The notes under the pieces are model-generated. The model worked only from the letters and a program-made list of their open reading frames with translations. It was not told where the DNA came from and made no database searches. This document shows, in pieces, positions 31,714 to 41,700 of a DNA stretch of 64,000 bases. Source of the stretch: Pseudomonas knackmussii B13 (GTDB lineage Bacteria > Pseudomonadota > Gammaproteobacteria > Pseudomonadales > Pseudomonadaceae); assembly GCF_000689415.1 (NCBI RefSeq), contig NZ_HG322950.1, positions 2,549,501 through 2,613,500 of the forward strand. The letters are read 5' to 3'. A program made the translations under genes and the position numbers. Each line of letters begins with the position of its first letter. Position 1 is the first letter of the stretch.

Positions 31714-32685
31714 ATGGGCGCCAACACTTTGCGCCGGAGTCTGCTCGCCCTGCTTACCGCGGCGATCTCCTACGGCGCCATCTCGCAAGCACAAGCCGAT
31801 ACCCTGCGCATCGGTTACCAGAAGTACGGCACCCTGGTGCTGCTCAAGGCTCGCGGCACGCTGGAGAAGCGCCTGGCCGAGCAGGGAATCCAGGTGCAAT
31901 GGACCGAATTCCCCGGCGGCCCGCAGCTGCTCGAAGGGCTGAACGTCGGCAGCATCGACTTCGGCGTGACCGGTGAAACCCCGCCGGTGTTCGCCCAGGC
32001 CGCCGGTGCAGACCTTGTGTACGTGGCCAACGAGCCGGCGGCGCCGGCCAGCGAGGCCATCCTGCTGCCCAAGGATTCGCCCATCCAATCGGTGAGCGAG
32101 CTCAAGGGCAAGAAGGTCGCCCTGAACAAGGGCTCCAACGTGCACTACCTGCTGGTCCGCGCGCTGGAGCAGAACGGCCTGAAGTACAGCGACATCCAGC
32201 CGGTCTACCTGCCACCGGCTGATGCCCGCGCCGCCTTCGAGCGAGGCTCGGTGGACGCCTGGGTGATCTGGGAGCCCTACCAGTCGGCCGCCGAGAAGCA
32301 GCTCAACGCGCGCACCCTGGTCGATGCCAAGGGCCTGGCGGACAACCACCAGTTCTACCTCGCCACGCGTACCTACGCGAAGGACCATCCGCAAGTGCTG
32401 ACCACGCTGATCGACGAAGTGCGTTCGGTCGGCGAGTGGTCGAAGCAGAACCCGCAGCAGGTCGCCGATCAGGTTTCCCCGCTGCTCGGCCTATCGCCCG
32501 AGATCACCCGCCAGGCAGTCGAACGCCAGGGCTTCGGTGCGCAGTTCATCACCCCCGAGGTGGTGGCCAAGCAGCAGAAGATCGCCGACACCTTCAGCCG
32601 CCTGAAGCTGATTCCCAAGCCGCTGAGCATCAAGGACGTGATCTGGACGCCGCCGGCCGGTGCCAAGGTCGCTACCACCCAATGA
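31714..32685 (+). CDS. ssuA: Alkanesulfonate ABC transporter substrate-binding protein SsuA
   Basis: Periplasmic aliphatic sulfonate-binding protein of 323 residues. The signal peptide ends ...SYGAISQAQA before DTLRIGYQKYG, the conserved mature start. FPGGPQLLEGLNVGSIDFGV and AFERGSVDAWVIWEPYQSAAE are typical. AAAGGAGG precedes the start. A diverged REP sequence separates it from ssuD. Confidence 0.94.
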   Translation: MGANTLRRSLLALLTAAISYGAISQAQADTLRIGYQKYGTLVLLKARGTLEKRLAEQGIQVQWTEFPGGPQLLEGLNVGSIDFGVTGETPPVFAQAAGADLVYVANEPAAPASEAILLPKDSPIQSVSELKGKKVALNKGSNVHYLLVRALEQNGLKYSDIQPVYLPPADARAAFERGSVDAWVIWEPYQSAAEKQLNARTLVDAKGLADNHQFYLATRTYAKDHPQVLTTLIDEVRSVGEWSKQNPQQVADQVSPLLGLSPEITRQAVERQGFGAQFITPEVVAKQQKIADTFSRLKLIPKPLSIKDVIWTPPAGAKVATTQ

Positions 32686-32692
32686 CCGCCCT

Positions 32693-32758
32693 GTAGGAGC
32701 GGACCTTGTCCGCGAATGCCGGAGATCCCGGCGCGATTCGCGGATGAGATCCGCCTAC
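32693..32758. repeat. Diverged REP doublet between ssuA and ssuD
   Basis: GTAGGAGCGGACCTTGTCCG at 32693 and the partly complementary arm ending CGCCTAC at 32758 form a degenerate REP pair. It lies eight bases after the ssuA stop and may adjust ssuA versus ssuD mRNA levels. Confidence 0.75.
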
Positions 32759-32837
32759 GGCGACAACGACACCAAACGCACACAACGAATCATCGCGCGG
32801 CTACGCCACGCCGGCGCGCTCACCTGGAGTTAAAGCG

Positions 32838-33986
32838 ATGAGCCTCAATATCTTCTGGTTCCTTCCCACCCACGGCGACGGCCATTACCTGGGCACCGCC
32901 GAGGGCGCCCGCGCCGTCGACCACGGCTACCTGCAGCAGATCGCCCAGGCCGCCGACCGCCTGGGCTTCGGCGGCGTGCTGATCCCGACCGGGCGCTCCT
33001 GCGAGGACTCCTGGCTGGTCGCCGCCTCGCTGATCCCGGTTACCCAGCGCCTGAAGTTCCTGGTCGCGCTGCGTCCGGGGATCATTTCGCCGACTGTGGC
33101 CGCACGCCAGGCCTCGACCCTGGACCGCCTATCCAACGGCCGCGCGCTGTTCAACCTGGTCACCGGCGGCGACCCGGACGAGCTGGCCGGAGACGGCCTG
33201 CACCTGAGCCATGAGGAGCGCTACGAGGCCTCCGTCGAATTCACCCGCATCTGGCGCCGCGTGCTGGAAGGCGAGACCGTCGACTACGATGGCAAGCACA
33301 TCCAGGTGAAGGGCGCCAAGCTGCTCTATCCGCCGATCCAGCAACCGCGCCCGCCGTTGTACTTCGGCGGTTCTTCCGAGGCCGCCCAGGACCTCGCCGC
33401 CGAGCAGGTCGAGCTGTACCTGACCTGGGGCGAGCCGCCGGCCGCGGTGGCCGAGAAGATCGCCCAGGTGCGCGAGAAGGCCGCTCGGCAGGGCCGCAGC
33501 GTGCGCTTCGGCATCCGCCTGCACGTGATCGTCCGCGAAACCAACGAGGAAGCCTGGAAGGCCGCCGACCGCCTGATCAGCCACCTCGACCAGGACACCA
33601 TCGACCGCGCCCAGGCCTCCCTGGCGCGCTTCGACTCCGTGGGCCAACAACGCATGGCCGCCCTGCACGGCGGCAAGAAGGACAACCTGGAAGTCTCGCC
33701 GAACCTCTGGGCCGGGGTCGGCCTGGTGCGCGGCGGCGCCGGCACCGCACTGGTCGGCGATGGCCCGACGGTGGCCGCGCGGGTCAAGGAGTACGCCGAC
33801 CTGGGCATCGACACCTTCATCTTCTCCGGCTACCCGCACCTGGAGGAGTCCTACCGGGTCGCCGAGCTGTTGTTCCCGCACCTCGACGTCGCCCGCCCGG
33901 CGCAGCCGGAGGGCCGCGGCTACATCAGCCCCTTCGGCGAGATGATCGCCGACGACATCCTGCCCAAGGCGGCAGCGGCGAGCTGA
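32838..33986 (+). CDS. ssuD: FMNH2-dependent alkanesulfonate monooxygenase SsuD
   Basis: Luciferase-like TIM-barrel monooxygenase of 382 residues that converts alkanesulfonates to aldehyde plus sulfite. It begins MSLNIFWFLPTHGDGHYLGT, as in SsuD. GVLIPTGRSCEDSW carries the active-site cysteine region near 54, and LFNLVTGGDPDELAGDG and GLVRGGAGTALVGDGPTVA are conserved. It receives FMNH2 from SsuE. Confidence 0.95.
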   Translation: MSLNIFWFLPTHGDGHYLGTAEGARAVDHGYLQQIAQAADRLGFGGVLIPTGRSCEDSWLVAASLIPVTQRLKFLVALRPGIISPTVAARQASTLDRLSNGRALFNLVTGGDPDELAGDGLHLSHEERYEASVEFTRIWRRVLEGETVDYDGKHIQVKGAKLLYPPIQQPRPPLYFGGSSEAAQDLAAEQVELYLTWGEPPAAVAEKIAQVREKAARQGRSVRFGIRLHVIVRETNEEAWKAADRLISHLDQDTIDRAQASLARFDSVGQQRMAALHGGKKDNLEVSPNLWAGVGLVRGGAGTALVGDGPTVAARVKEYADLGIDTFIFSGYPHLEESYRVAELLFPHLDVARPAQPEGRGYISPFGEMIADDILPKAAAAS

Positions 33987-34010
33987 AAACGATGGCCCCC
34001 GTTGGGGCGC

Positions 34011-34038
34011 GGCGGATAACCGCGAACGGTTATCCGCC
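34011..34038 (+). other. Perfect 12-base-pair hairpin with CGAA loop between ssuD and ssuC
   Basis: GGCGGATAACCG (34011-34022) pairs completely with CGGTTATCCGCC (34027-34038) over the stable tetraloop CGAA, followed by TT. A smaller hairpin GCCCC/GGGGC lies just upstream (about 33996-34008). The structure is 24 bases before the ssuC start and could act as a partial terminator or RNA stabiliser. Confidence 0.8.
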
Positions 34039-34062
34039 TTGCGAAGGATTCGGAGAGTTGCA

Positions 34063-34851
34063 ATGAGCGTTTCCAATCGATTGGCCCGGCGCCTCGCGCC
34101 CTGGGCCTTGCCGGTAGCGCTGCTGCTGGCCTGGCAGGTGGCGGTGGAAGGGGGCTTCCTCTCCACGCGCATCCTGCCGGCGCCCAGCGCGGTGTTCGAG
34201 GCCGGCTATCAGCTGGTGAAGAGCGGCGAGCTCTGGCAGCACCTGGCGATCAGCACCTGGCGTGCGGCCCTCGGCTTCCTGATCGGCGGCTCCATCGGCC
34301 TGAGCCTGGGGCTCATCACCGGCCTGTCGAAGTGGGGCGAGCGCCTCCTCGACAGCTCGGTGCAGATGATCCGCAACGTGCCGCACCTGGCGCTGATCCC
34401 GCTGGTGATCCTGTGGTTCGGCATCGACGAGTCGGCGAAGATCTTCCTGGTTGCCCTCGGCACCCTGTTCCCGATCTACCTCAACACCTACCACGGCATC
34501 CGCAACATCGACCCGGGCCTGCTGGAGATGGCGCGCAGCTACGGGCTGTCGGGCTTCGGGCTGTTCCGCCAGGTGATCCTGCCCGGCGCGCTGCCGTCGA
34601 TCCTGGTCGGCGTGCGTTTCGCCCTGGGCTTCATGTGGTTGACCTTGATAGTCGCCGAGACCATTTCCGCCGGTTCCGGCATCGGCTACCTGGCGATGAA
34701 TGCCCGCGAGTTCCTGCAGACCGACGTGGTGGTCCTGGCGATCCTGCTCTACGCGGTCCTGGGCAAGCTCGCCGACCTCGCCGCGCGCGGCCTGGAACGC
34801 GTCTGGCTGCGCTGGCACCCGGCCTATCAGCACAAGGGAGGTGCGGCATGA
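34063..34851 (+). CDS. ssuC: Alkanesulfonate ABC transporter permease SsuC
   Basis: Inner-membrane permease of 262 residues with about six membrane segments. The start MSVSNRLARRLAPW has GGAG upstream; an in-frame ATG at 34039 would lie in the hairpin. The EAA loop is EMARSYGLSGFGLFRQVILPGALPS. FMWLTLIVAETISAGSGIGYL is a strong SsuC/TauC feature. Its stop overlaps the ssuB start (ATGA). Confidence 0.94.
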   Translation: MSVSNRLARRLAPWALPVALLLAWQVAVEGGFLSTRILPAPSAVFEAGYQLVKSGELWQHLAISTWRAALGFLIGGSIGLSLGLITGLSKWGERLLDSSVQMIRNVPHLALIPLVILWFGIDESAKIFLVALGTLFPIYLNTYHGIRNIDPGLLEMARSYGLSGFGLFRQVILPGALPSILVGVRFALGFMWLTLIVAETISAGSGIGYLAMNAREFLQTDVVVLAILLYAVLGKLADLAARGLERVWLRWHPAYQHKGGAA

Positions 34852-35672
34852 ACGCGCTGAGCAACCTGGCGCCGAACACGCCGCAACAGCTCAAGCAGGG
34901 CATCCCGCTGGCGCTCGAAGGCGTGGTCAAGCGCTTCGGTGAGCGCGAGGTGCTCAAGGGCATCGACCTGCGCATCCCTGCCGGGCAATTCGTCGCCATC
35001 GTCGGCCGCAGCGGCTGCGGCAAGAGCACCTTGCTGCGCCTGCTGGCCGGCCTGGATGCGCCCAGCGAGGGCCAACTGCTGGTCGGTGCTGCGCCGCTGG
35101 AAGACGCCCGCGAAGGCACCCGCCTGATGTTCCAGGACTCGCGCCTGCTGCCGTGGAAACGAGTGATCGACAACGTCGGCCTCGGCCTGAAGGGCGACTG
35201 GCGCCCGCAGGCCCTGGAAGCGCTGCAGGCGGTCGGCCTGGCCGACCGCGCCGGCGAGTGGCCGGCGAGCCTGTCCGGCGGGCAGAAGCAGCGCGTGGCC
35301 CTGGCTCGCGCGCTGATCCACCGGCCGCGCCTGCTGCTGCTCGATGAGCCGCTGGGCGCGCTGGATGCGCTGACCCGCATCGAGATGCAGCAACTGATCG
35401 AACGCCTCTGGCAACAGCACGGTTTCAGCGTGCTGCTGGTGACCCACGATGTCGCCGAGGCGGTGGCCGTGGCCGACCGCGTGATCCTCATCGAGGACGG
35501 CGAGATCGGCCTGGACCTGGCCGTCGACCTGCCGCGCCCGCGTTCGCGTGGCTCGGCGCGCCTGGCTGCGCTCGAGGCCGAAGTGCTCGACCGCGTGCTG
35601 TCGCTACCGCCGCTGCCGCCCGAGCCGGAACCCGTATCCCCCCTGCCCACGCAATTGCGCTGGGCGCTCTGA
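34848..35672 (+). CDS. ssuB: Alkanesulfonate ABC transporter ATP-binding protein SsuB
   Basis: Transport ATPase of 274 residues. Walker A is GRSGCGKSTL, the Q-loop FQDSRLLPWK is the SsuB/TauB type, the signature is LSGGQKQRVALARAL and Walker B LLLLDEPLGALD. The start is fixed by the ATGA overlap with ssuC and AAGGGAGG upstream; the frame extends further upstream but there it is a shadow of ssuC. The C-terminal tail is proline-rich (LPPLPPEPEPVSPLP). Confidence 0.95.
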   Translation: MNALSNLAPNTPQQLKQGIPLALEGVVKRFGEREVLKGIDLRIPAGQFVAIVGRSGCGKSTLLRLLAGLDAPSEGQLLVGAAPLEDAREGTRLMFQDSRLLPWKRVIDNVGLGLKGDWRPQALEALQAVGLADRAGEWPASLSGGQKQRVALARALIHRPRLLLLDEPLGALDALTRIEMQQLIERLWQQHGFSVLLVTHDVAEAVAVADRVILIEDGEIGLDLAVDLPRPRSRGSARLAALEAEVLDRVLSLPPLPPEPEPVSPLPTQLRWAL

Positions 35673-35715
35673 AGCCCTCATCCGTGCAAGACCCATTCCC
35701 CCAAGGAGAAACGCC

Positions 35716-35931
35716 ATGACCATCAAAGCCATCAACGTCCGCAACCAGTTCAAGGGCACCATCAAGGAAATCGTGATCGGCGACGTACTGTCGGAAATCG
35801 ACGTGCAAACCGCCGCCGGCGTGGTCACCTCGGTGATCACCACTCGCTCGGTACGCGAGCTGGAACTGCAGGTAGGCAGCGAAGTGATCGCCTTCGTGAA
35901 GTCGACCGAAGTGTCCATCGCCAAGCTGTGA
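35716..35931 (+). CDS. ssuF: Molybdopterin-binding (TOBE/Mop) protein SsuF
   Basis: A 71-residue Mop/TOBE-fold protein; in P. putida ssuF is needed for sulfonate and sulfate ester use although its role is unclear. It has INVRNQFKGTIKEIVIGDVL and SEVIAFVKSTEVSIAKL, the molbindin core. AAGGAG precedes the ATG. It ends the ssu operon before a strong hairpin. Confidence 0.92.
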   Translation: MTIKAINVRNQFKGTIKEIVIGDVLSEIDVQTAAGVVTSVITTRSVRELELQVGSEVIAFVKSTEVSIAKL

Positions 35932-35952
35932 TCGGCAGCGGTTATCGCAAGC

Positions 35953-35990
35953 CACGCCCCGGACGGGTTTCGCCGTTCCGGGGCGTGTTC
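35953..35990. terminator. Terminator after ssuF
   Basis: CACGCCCCGGA (35953-35963) pairs with TCCGGGGCGTG (35977-35987). It lies between the convergent ssuF and hemerythrin genes. Confidence 0.8.
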
Positions 35991-36000
35991 GCTTCGGCCC

Positions 36001-36462
36001 TCAGTATCGCCAGAGGTGCCTGACTTCTTCCCATTGCTCGTCGGACAGCCATTCTTCGGCCATCGGGAAGAAGATGTTCTCCTCGCCATCCATGTGGTCG
36101 AAATACTTGCCGAGGAAGTCTTCGACGATCGCCGCGATCTCCCGTGGGCTGTGGCCGGAGCCTTCCAATGCACGCAGCTGCGTGGCGATGCGTTCGAAGG
36201 CCAGGTGATCGCGCTCGATATCCTTCACCCGCGGGTGGATAGGCGCATCGGTGCGCAGCAGGGCGCGGCGGATCAGCTCTTCGTTCTCGTGGTGCAGCAT
36301 CTCGGGGACGCCGTGCAGCGCATCGAGCTGGCGAAACAGCTGCTTGCAGTCGGCGTCGGTGCAGGACGCATCCTTGAGGGCGCCGAGCAGGCCTTTGATT
36401 CGATTGATGTGGATGCCGACGTCGTGGTGATACTCGTGCAGGTCGCGCAGCAGGCGATTCAT
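36001..36462 (-). CDS. Hemerythrin-domain protein
   Basis: A 153-residue four-helix hemerythrin HHE-domain protein, expected to bind a non-heme diiron centre and oxygen, NO or iron. The iron-ligand histidines appear in HEYHHDVGIHI (N-terminal helix), MLHHENEELI, RDHLAFERIA and HMDGEENIFFP. The start MNRLLRDLHEYH has GAGGA upstream; the frame continues upstream without a ribosome site. It stands alone between ssuF (convergent) and the divergent hydrolase. Oxygen or NO sensing or iron storage are the family options. Confidence 0.88.
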   Translation of the reverse strand: MNRLLRDLHEYHHDVGIHINRIKGLLGALKDASCTDADCKQLFRQLDALHGVPEMLHHENEELIRRALLRTDAPIHPRVKDIERDHLAFERIATQLRALEGSGHSPREIAAIVEDFLGKYFDHMDGEENIFFPMAEEWLSDEQWEEVRHLWRY

Positions 36463-36687
36463 GATCGATCCTCGGGAGTGGATTCGCACCTCCCACCGTA
36501 TCGTCGATAGCGGCTTCGAGTGCCGGGCTTGCGGCCATGCCAGCGATGCGAAGGACATGCGAATCGCCTGTGAAAGATGGCGCGTCCTGCGCATTCAGTG
36601 GGCTGATGCAAGTATAGTTCCGCCCTCGGCCTCGCCGGCGGATCGCCAGGCCGCGCCGCCGAGTGGCCGATTCGCAGGGGAGCCCGC

Positions 36688-37476
36688 ATGACCGACAGCC
36701 TTCGACCGCAAGACCAGTGGATCGCCACACCCGGCGGTCGCCTGTTCGCCCGGCGCTGGCCAGGCGCGAATGCCGTGGCGGCGCCCATCGTGCTGTTCCA
36801 CGACTCCCTGGGATGCGTCGAACTCTGGCGCGACTTTCCCGAACGGCTCGCCGCCGCCACCGGGCGCACGGTGATCGCCTACGACCGCCTGGGCTTCGGC
36901 CGCTCGGATGCACATCCCGGCCTACTGTCGACCCGCTTCATCGGCGAGGAGGCGGCGCAGTTCTTCCCGCTGCTGTGCGAGCAGTTGGGCATCGACGACT
37001 TCATCGCCTTCGGTCACAGCGTCGGCGGCGCCATGGCCGCGCACTGCGCCGCGCTTTTCCCGCAGCGTTGCCAGGCGCTCGTTACCGAGTCGGCGCAGGC
37101 TTTCGTCGAGCAGCGCACGCGCGACGGCATTGCCCAGGCGCGCAATGAATTTGCCAAGCCGGGGCAGCTGGATCGGCTCGTCCGTTACCACGGCGACAAG
37201 GCGGCCTGGGTGCTGGCGGCCTGGGCCGAGACCTGGCTGTCGGATGCCTTCGCGCCCTGGACGCTGGCGGCAGGTTCGCCGCAGCTGGAGTGCCCGTTGC
37301 TGGTCCTGCACGGCAGCGAGGACGAGTACGGCTCGTCGCGCCATCCGCAGCTGATTGCCGAGCTGGCAGCGGATGCCGAAATGCTGATCCTGCCGCAGCT
37401 TCACCACGTGCCGCATCGCGAGCAGCCGGAAACGGTGCTGGCGGCGGTGGCGCGCTTTCTCGCGGCGCGCGGCTGA
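36688..37476 (+). CDS. Alpha/beta hydrolase
   Basis: A 262-residue hydrolase with the classical triad: nucleophile in FGHSVGGAMA (Ser near 110), acid in LHGSEDEYGSS and histidine in LHHVPHREQP. The oxyanion start is VLFHDSLGCVELWRDFP and the strand VIAYDRLGFGRSD is typical of esterase/haloperoxidase types. AGGGGAG precedes the start. It is convergent with the diguanylate cyclase gene, 12 bases apart. The substrate is unknown. Confidence 0.85.
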   Translation: MTDSLRPQDQWIATPGGRLFARRWPGANAVAAPIVLFHDSLGCVELWRDFPERLAAATGRTVIAYDRLGFGRSDAHPGLLSTRFIGEEAAQFFPLLCEQLGIDDFIAFGHSVGGAMAAHCAALFPQRCQALVTESAQAFVEQRTRDGIAQARNEFAKPGQLDRLVRYHGDKAAWVLAAWAETWLSDAFAPWTLAAGSPQLECPLLVLHGSEDEYGSSRHPQLIAELAADAEMLILPQLHHVPHREQPETVLAAVARFLAARG

Positions 37477-37488
37477 GTTGCCGGCGCC

Positions 37489-38664
37489 TCAGGCCGGCGC
37501 CAGGCAGGTCTGGTTACGGCCTTGTTGCTTGGCCCGGTAGAGCAGGTGGTCGCAGCAGGCCAGCAGGTCGGCCGGCTGCTGTAGCCCTTCGCTGGAGGAG
37601 AGCGCGCCGCCCAGGCTGATGGTCAGGTGGCGCAGCGCGTCCGGTCGATACAGGTGCTCGATGGACAGCGAGGAAACGCGCTCGCGCAGGCGCTCGGCGA
37701 TGCGCTGCAACTCCTCGCGGCTGGTGACCTGCAGCATCACCACGAACTCCTCGCCGCCGTAGCGGAAAATCTGCGCCTGGCCGTTGCGCAGGGTATCGGC
37801 CATGCAACTGGCGACCTCGCACAGGCACTGGTCGCCGGCCGGGTGGCCGTAGTGATCGTTGAACGGCTTGAAATAGTCGATGTCGGCCAGCAGCAGGGCG
37901 AACGGCCGGCCGTTCTGCCGCGCCTGCCGCCAGTTCTGCTCCAGTTGCAGGTCCAGGGCGCGGCGGTTGCCGACCTGGGTCAGGGCGTCGGTGGCGGCCA
38001 GTTCCTGCAGGCGCAGGTTCAGCGCCGCCAGCTCGCTGCGCTGGCGGCTGCCTTCGAGATCGGCGAGGAAGGCCTGGCGCACGCCGCGGATGTTGGTCCA
38101 GCTGATGAACAGGCTGAACAGCGCCACCGGCAGGTAGACCAGGGTGAATACCAGCAGCGCCTTGGGGGCGCCGGCATGGATCAGCGAGACGTTGTAGAGA
38201 ATGATCGCCGAGATCACCAGCGAGCAGGCCAGGATGCCGCGGAACGAATAGCGCACGCCCAGGTTCCCGAGCAGGATGAACACCACCGAGGCGTAGAGGA
38301 AGGTCGGCACGTCCGGCGAGGCGCTGCGTTTGAGCAACTCGAACCAGGCCACCGTCGAGACGATGTCGTGCAGCGGCATCAGCATGTCCATCAGCAGCAC
38401 GCTGCGGCTGTAGCGGAACACCAGGAAGATGTTCAGCAGGCCGACCAGGCTGAGCCCGCCGCGCAGCAGCAGGGAGGTCAGCGCCATGTCCGGGATCAGC
38501 AGCGCGTCGGCGAACACGTAGGAGTCGTAGGCCGCCATGGCGATGAAGTTGATCGCCAGCAGGAAGCCGCGATAGTGCTGCAGGACGTAGGCGGCGAAGG
38601 CCGCTCGCTGGTCGTCGGGGATCTGGCCGGTACGGGGGCGGGCAGGGGTTTCAAGGACGGTCAT
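37489..38664 (-). CDS. Membrane-bound diguanylate cyclase (GGDEF)
   Basis: A 391-residue protein with about six membrane segments (residues 35-205) of a MASE-like sensor and a C-terminal GGDEF domain (about 225-385). The active-site motif is intact, GGEEF near residue 302 (RYGGEEFVV). The inhibitory RxxD site is not intact: the position before the motif reads RNGQ, so product inhibition may be lost. It should make cyclic-di-GMP from GTP. It lies 92 bases after the CHASE hybrid kinase gene on the same strand and may belong to its operon. Confidence 0.9.
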   Translation of the reverse strand: MTVLETPARPRTGQIPDDQRAAFAAYVLQHYRGFLLAINFIAMAAYDSYVFADALLIPDMALTSLLLRGGLSLVGLLNIFLVFRYSRSVLLMDMLMPLHDIVSTVAWFELLKRSASPDVPTFLYASVVFILLGNLGVRYSFRGILACSLVISAIILYNVSLIHAGAPKALLVFTLVYLPVALFSLFISWTNIRGVRQAFLADLEGSRQRSELAALNLRLQELAATDALTQVGNRRALDLQLEQNWRQARQNGRPFALLLADIDYFKPFNDHYGHPAGDQCLCEVASCMADTLRNGQAQIFRYGGEEFVVMLQVTSREELQRIAERLRERVSSLSIEHLYRPDALRHLTISLGGALSSSEGLQQPADLLACCDHLLYRAKQQGRNQTCLAPA

Positions 38665-38756
38665 GGAGAAGTGCGTTGCCCGAGTTATGGCCAAGGGCCA
38701 GTGTAGGGAGGCGGCCCGCCAGCGTCCAGCCGTCCGGGCCGCCCGGGGCAGTGGAT

Positions 38757-41700
38757 TCAGAGCTCTTCGAACATTTCCCGGCCGATCCGCAGCGCGCTGC
38801 CGAAGTCGAGCGACTGGATGCGCTCGTGCAGGCGCTTGAAGTGCTTCGGCCAGGGATGCTGGTGGCGCGCCAGGGCGTCGAAACGGGCGACGGCTTCGAG
38901 GTTGCCGGCCTCCAGCAGCATGAGGACTTCGTCGAGCCGCTGGCGCGCCTGCGGCCGGCTCAACGCCGGGCGCTCGCCTGGCGTCGCGAAGGGATCGGGG
39001 GGGCTGAACTGCCCCTGCAACTCGAGCACGCTGCTGCCGAGCAACTGGCGCAGTTCCTGGATGCATTGTGGCTCCAGGTTGGCGCGCGGATCTTCGGTGG
39101 CGCGTTGCAGCAGTTCGGCCTCCAGCGCCGCGGCGCGCTCGCCGAGCACGCGGGCGCCCATGGTGCCGGCGCTGCCCTTGAGCGTGTGCAGGGTGCCGGC
39201 GAGGGTTTCCGCGTCGCCGGCCAACTGCTGCTGTTCCAGGCGCGCGAGGAGCTTTTCCATTTCCGGCTCGAAGGTGCGCAGCACCCGCACGACAAGCTGC
39301 TCGTCACCGCCGAAGCGGTCGAGGATCGCTTCGCGGCTTTCCACCAGGCCGGTGGTGCTGGATGCCACGCGCAGTTCGCCGGGGATTGCCGGCGCGCCAA
39401 GCTGGGCGAGCAGGCAGCGCACCAGCTGTTCCTTGTCGATCGGCTTGGCGATGTGGTCGTTCATCCCGGCGTCGAGACACGCCTGGCGGTCGGCCTGGGA
39501 GGCGTTGGCGGTCATGGCGAGGATCGGCAGCTCGGCGAAGCGGCCGTCCGCGCGGATCCGCCGGGTCGCTTCCAGGCCGTCGATGCCGGGCATCTGCATG
39601 TCCATCAGCACCGCATCCGGCGGCGTGGCGACGGCGCAGACCTGGCTCACCCCGGCCAACCCGTCCTCGGCCAGCAGTACGGTGGCGCCTTCGCTGGCCA
39701 GCAGCTCGGCGGCGACCTGGCGGGTTAGCGCGTTGTCCTCCACCACCAGCAGGCGCCGTCCGGCCAGCCGCCGCGGCTTCTCCCGCGGCGCAGGGGCGGC
39801 GGGCGCGGGCAGCTCGCCGAGCACCTGGCGCACCGAGTCGGCCAGTTGCCGTGGCGTCACCGGCTTGGTCAGGAAGTCCATGAAGGGCGCGCTCGGCCCG
39901 TCCTGCTCGTTGGCCAGCACTTCGCGGCCGTAGGCGGTGATCATGATGATGGTCGGCGGCGCCAGCGGGCTGGCCTCGCGCTGGATCTGCCGGGCAGCCT
40001 GCAGGCCGTCGAGGTCGGGCATGCGCCAGTCCATCAGCACCACGTCGTAGTCGATGCCCTGCCGCCGTGCCTCGCGGTAATGCAGCACCGCATACAGCCC
40101 GCCGCTGACCAGGTCGGCCCGCCAGCCGAGGGCTTCGCAGGTGCGCACCAGCACTTCGCCGGCGCTGGCGTTGTCGTCGGCCACCAGCAGGCGCAGGGGG
40201 CGCTGCGGGGCCGTGGCCGGTGCTTTGGCCACGGTCTCGGCAACGACCGGCAGCGGCAGGTCGAACCAGAACCGGCTGCCGACGCCCAGGCGGCTCTCCA
40301 CCTGCAGCTTGCCACCCATCAGCTCGACCAGGCGCTGGCAGATGAACAGCCCCAGGCCCGTGCCGCCAAAGCGCCGGGTGGTGGAGGCTTCGGCCTGGGT
40401 GAAGCTCTCGAAGATGCGCTGCAGCTGTTCTTCGCTGATGCCGATACCGCTGTCGCTGACGGCAATGCGCAGATGCAGGCAGTCGCCCTCGCGGCGCAGC
40501 GGGTGGACGCTGACCACCACCTGGCCGCGGCTGGTGAACTTGATGGCGTTGCCGGCGAGGTTGATGAGGATCTGCTGCAGGCGCAGGGCATCGCCGAGCA
40601 GGCTGCCGGGCAGTGCCGGATCGAGGTCGAAGAGCACTTCGACATCCTTGTCGCCGAGGTTGCCCGAGAGCACCACGGCGAGATCGCGCAGCAGGGTTTC
40701 CGGCTCGAAGGGGTGCAGGTCCAGCTGCAGCTTGCCGGCCTCGATCTTGGAGTAGTCGAGGATGTCGTTGAGCAGGCCGAGCAGGGAGGTGGCGGCGGAG
40801 TGCGCCTTGTCCACGTAGTCGCGCTGGCGGGCGTCGAGGTGGGTCTGCTGGGTCAGGTAGAGCATGCCCAGCACGGCGTTCATCGGGGTACGGATCTCGT
40901 GGCTCATGTTGGCCAGGAACGACGACTTGGCCGCGTTGGCGGCGTCGGCCTGCTCCTTGGCCAGGCGCAGAGTGGCCTGCATCTCGCGCTCGTGGGTGAT
41001 GTCGAGGTTGATCCCGGTGACGCGCAGCGGCGTGCCGTCGGCCGCGCGCTCGACCCGCGCGCCGGCCTGGACGTAGCGCACCCGTCCGCTGGGCAGGACG
41101 AGGCGGAAGGTCGGCACGTAGGCGCCGCTGCCTTCGACGGCCGCCCACAGGCTGTCGAGGGTGGCCTGGCGATCCTGCGGGTGCAGGCGCTCGCGCCAGT
41201 GCTCGAAGTTCAGGCCGGCGCCGGCCAGGCGCGGCGACTGTTCGTAGAGGGCGAACATGTGTTCGTTCCACTGCAGCGAGTCGTCGGCCAGGTCCCAGCT
41301 CCAGATGCCCAGGTTGGCCACTTCGGCGGCCAGCGCCAGCTGGTCGCGGGCCGACTTGAGGCGCTCCTCGGCGGCCTTGCGCTCGGTGATGTCGGTGGCG
41401 ATGCCGAGGTAGCCGGTGAGGCTGCCCTGGTCGTCGCGGATCGCCGTGACCATCAGGTTCACCGGCACGCGCGAGCCGTCCTTGCGCACATAGGTCCACT
41501 CGCGCACTTCGGCGCCGTCGCGCTCGGCCGGGCGGGAAAGCACGTGGAAGCCCTCGACCGACTCGTCGAGCTCGCGGCTCAGTTGCGCGGCGCGCAGTTC
41601 CAGCTCCTCTTCGACGTGCAGTTTCCTGGGCGTGTGCCGGCCGACCATCTCGTCGGCGCTGTAGCCGAGCAGACGCTCCGCTCCCTGGTTGAAGATGCGG

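Noticed and set aside
34332..34847. Upstream extension of the ssuB frame
   Set aside because: It lies inside ssuC in another frame; the ATGA overlap and ribosome site fix the start at 34848.
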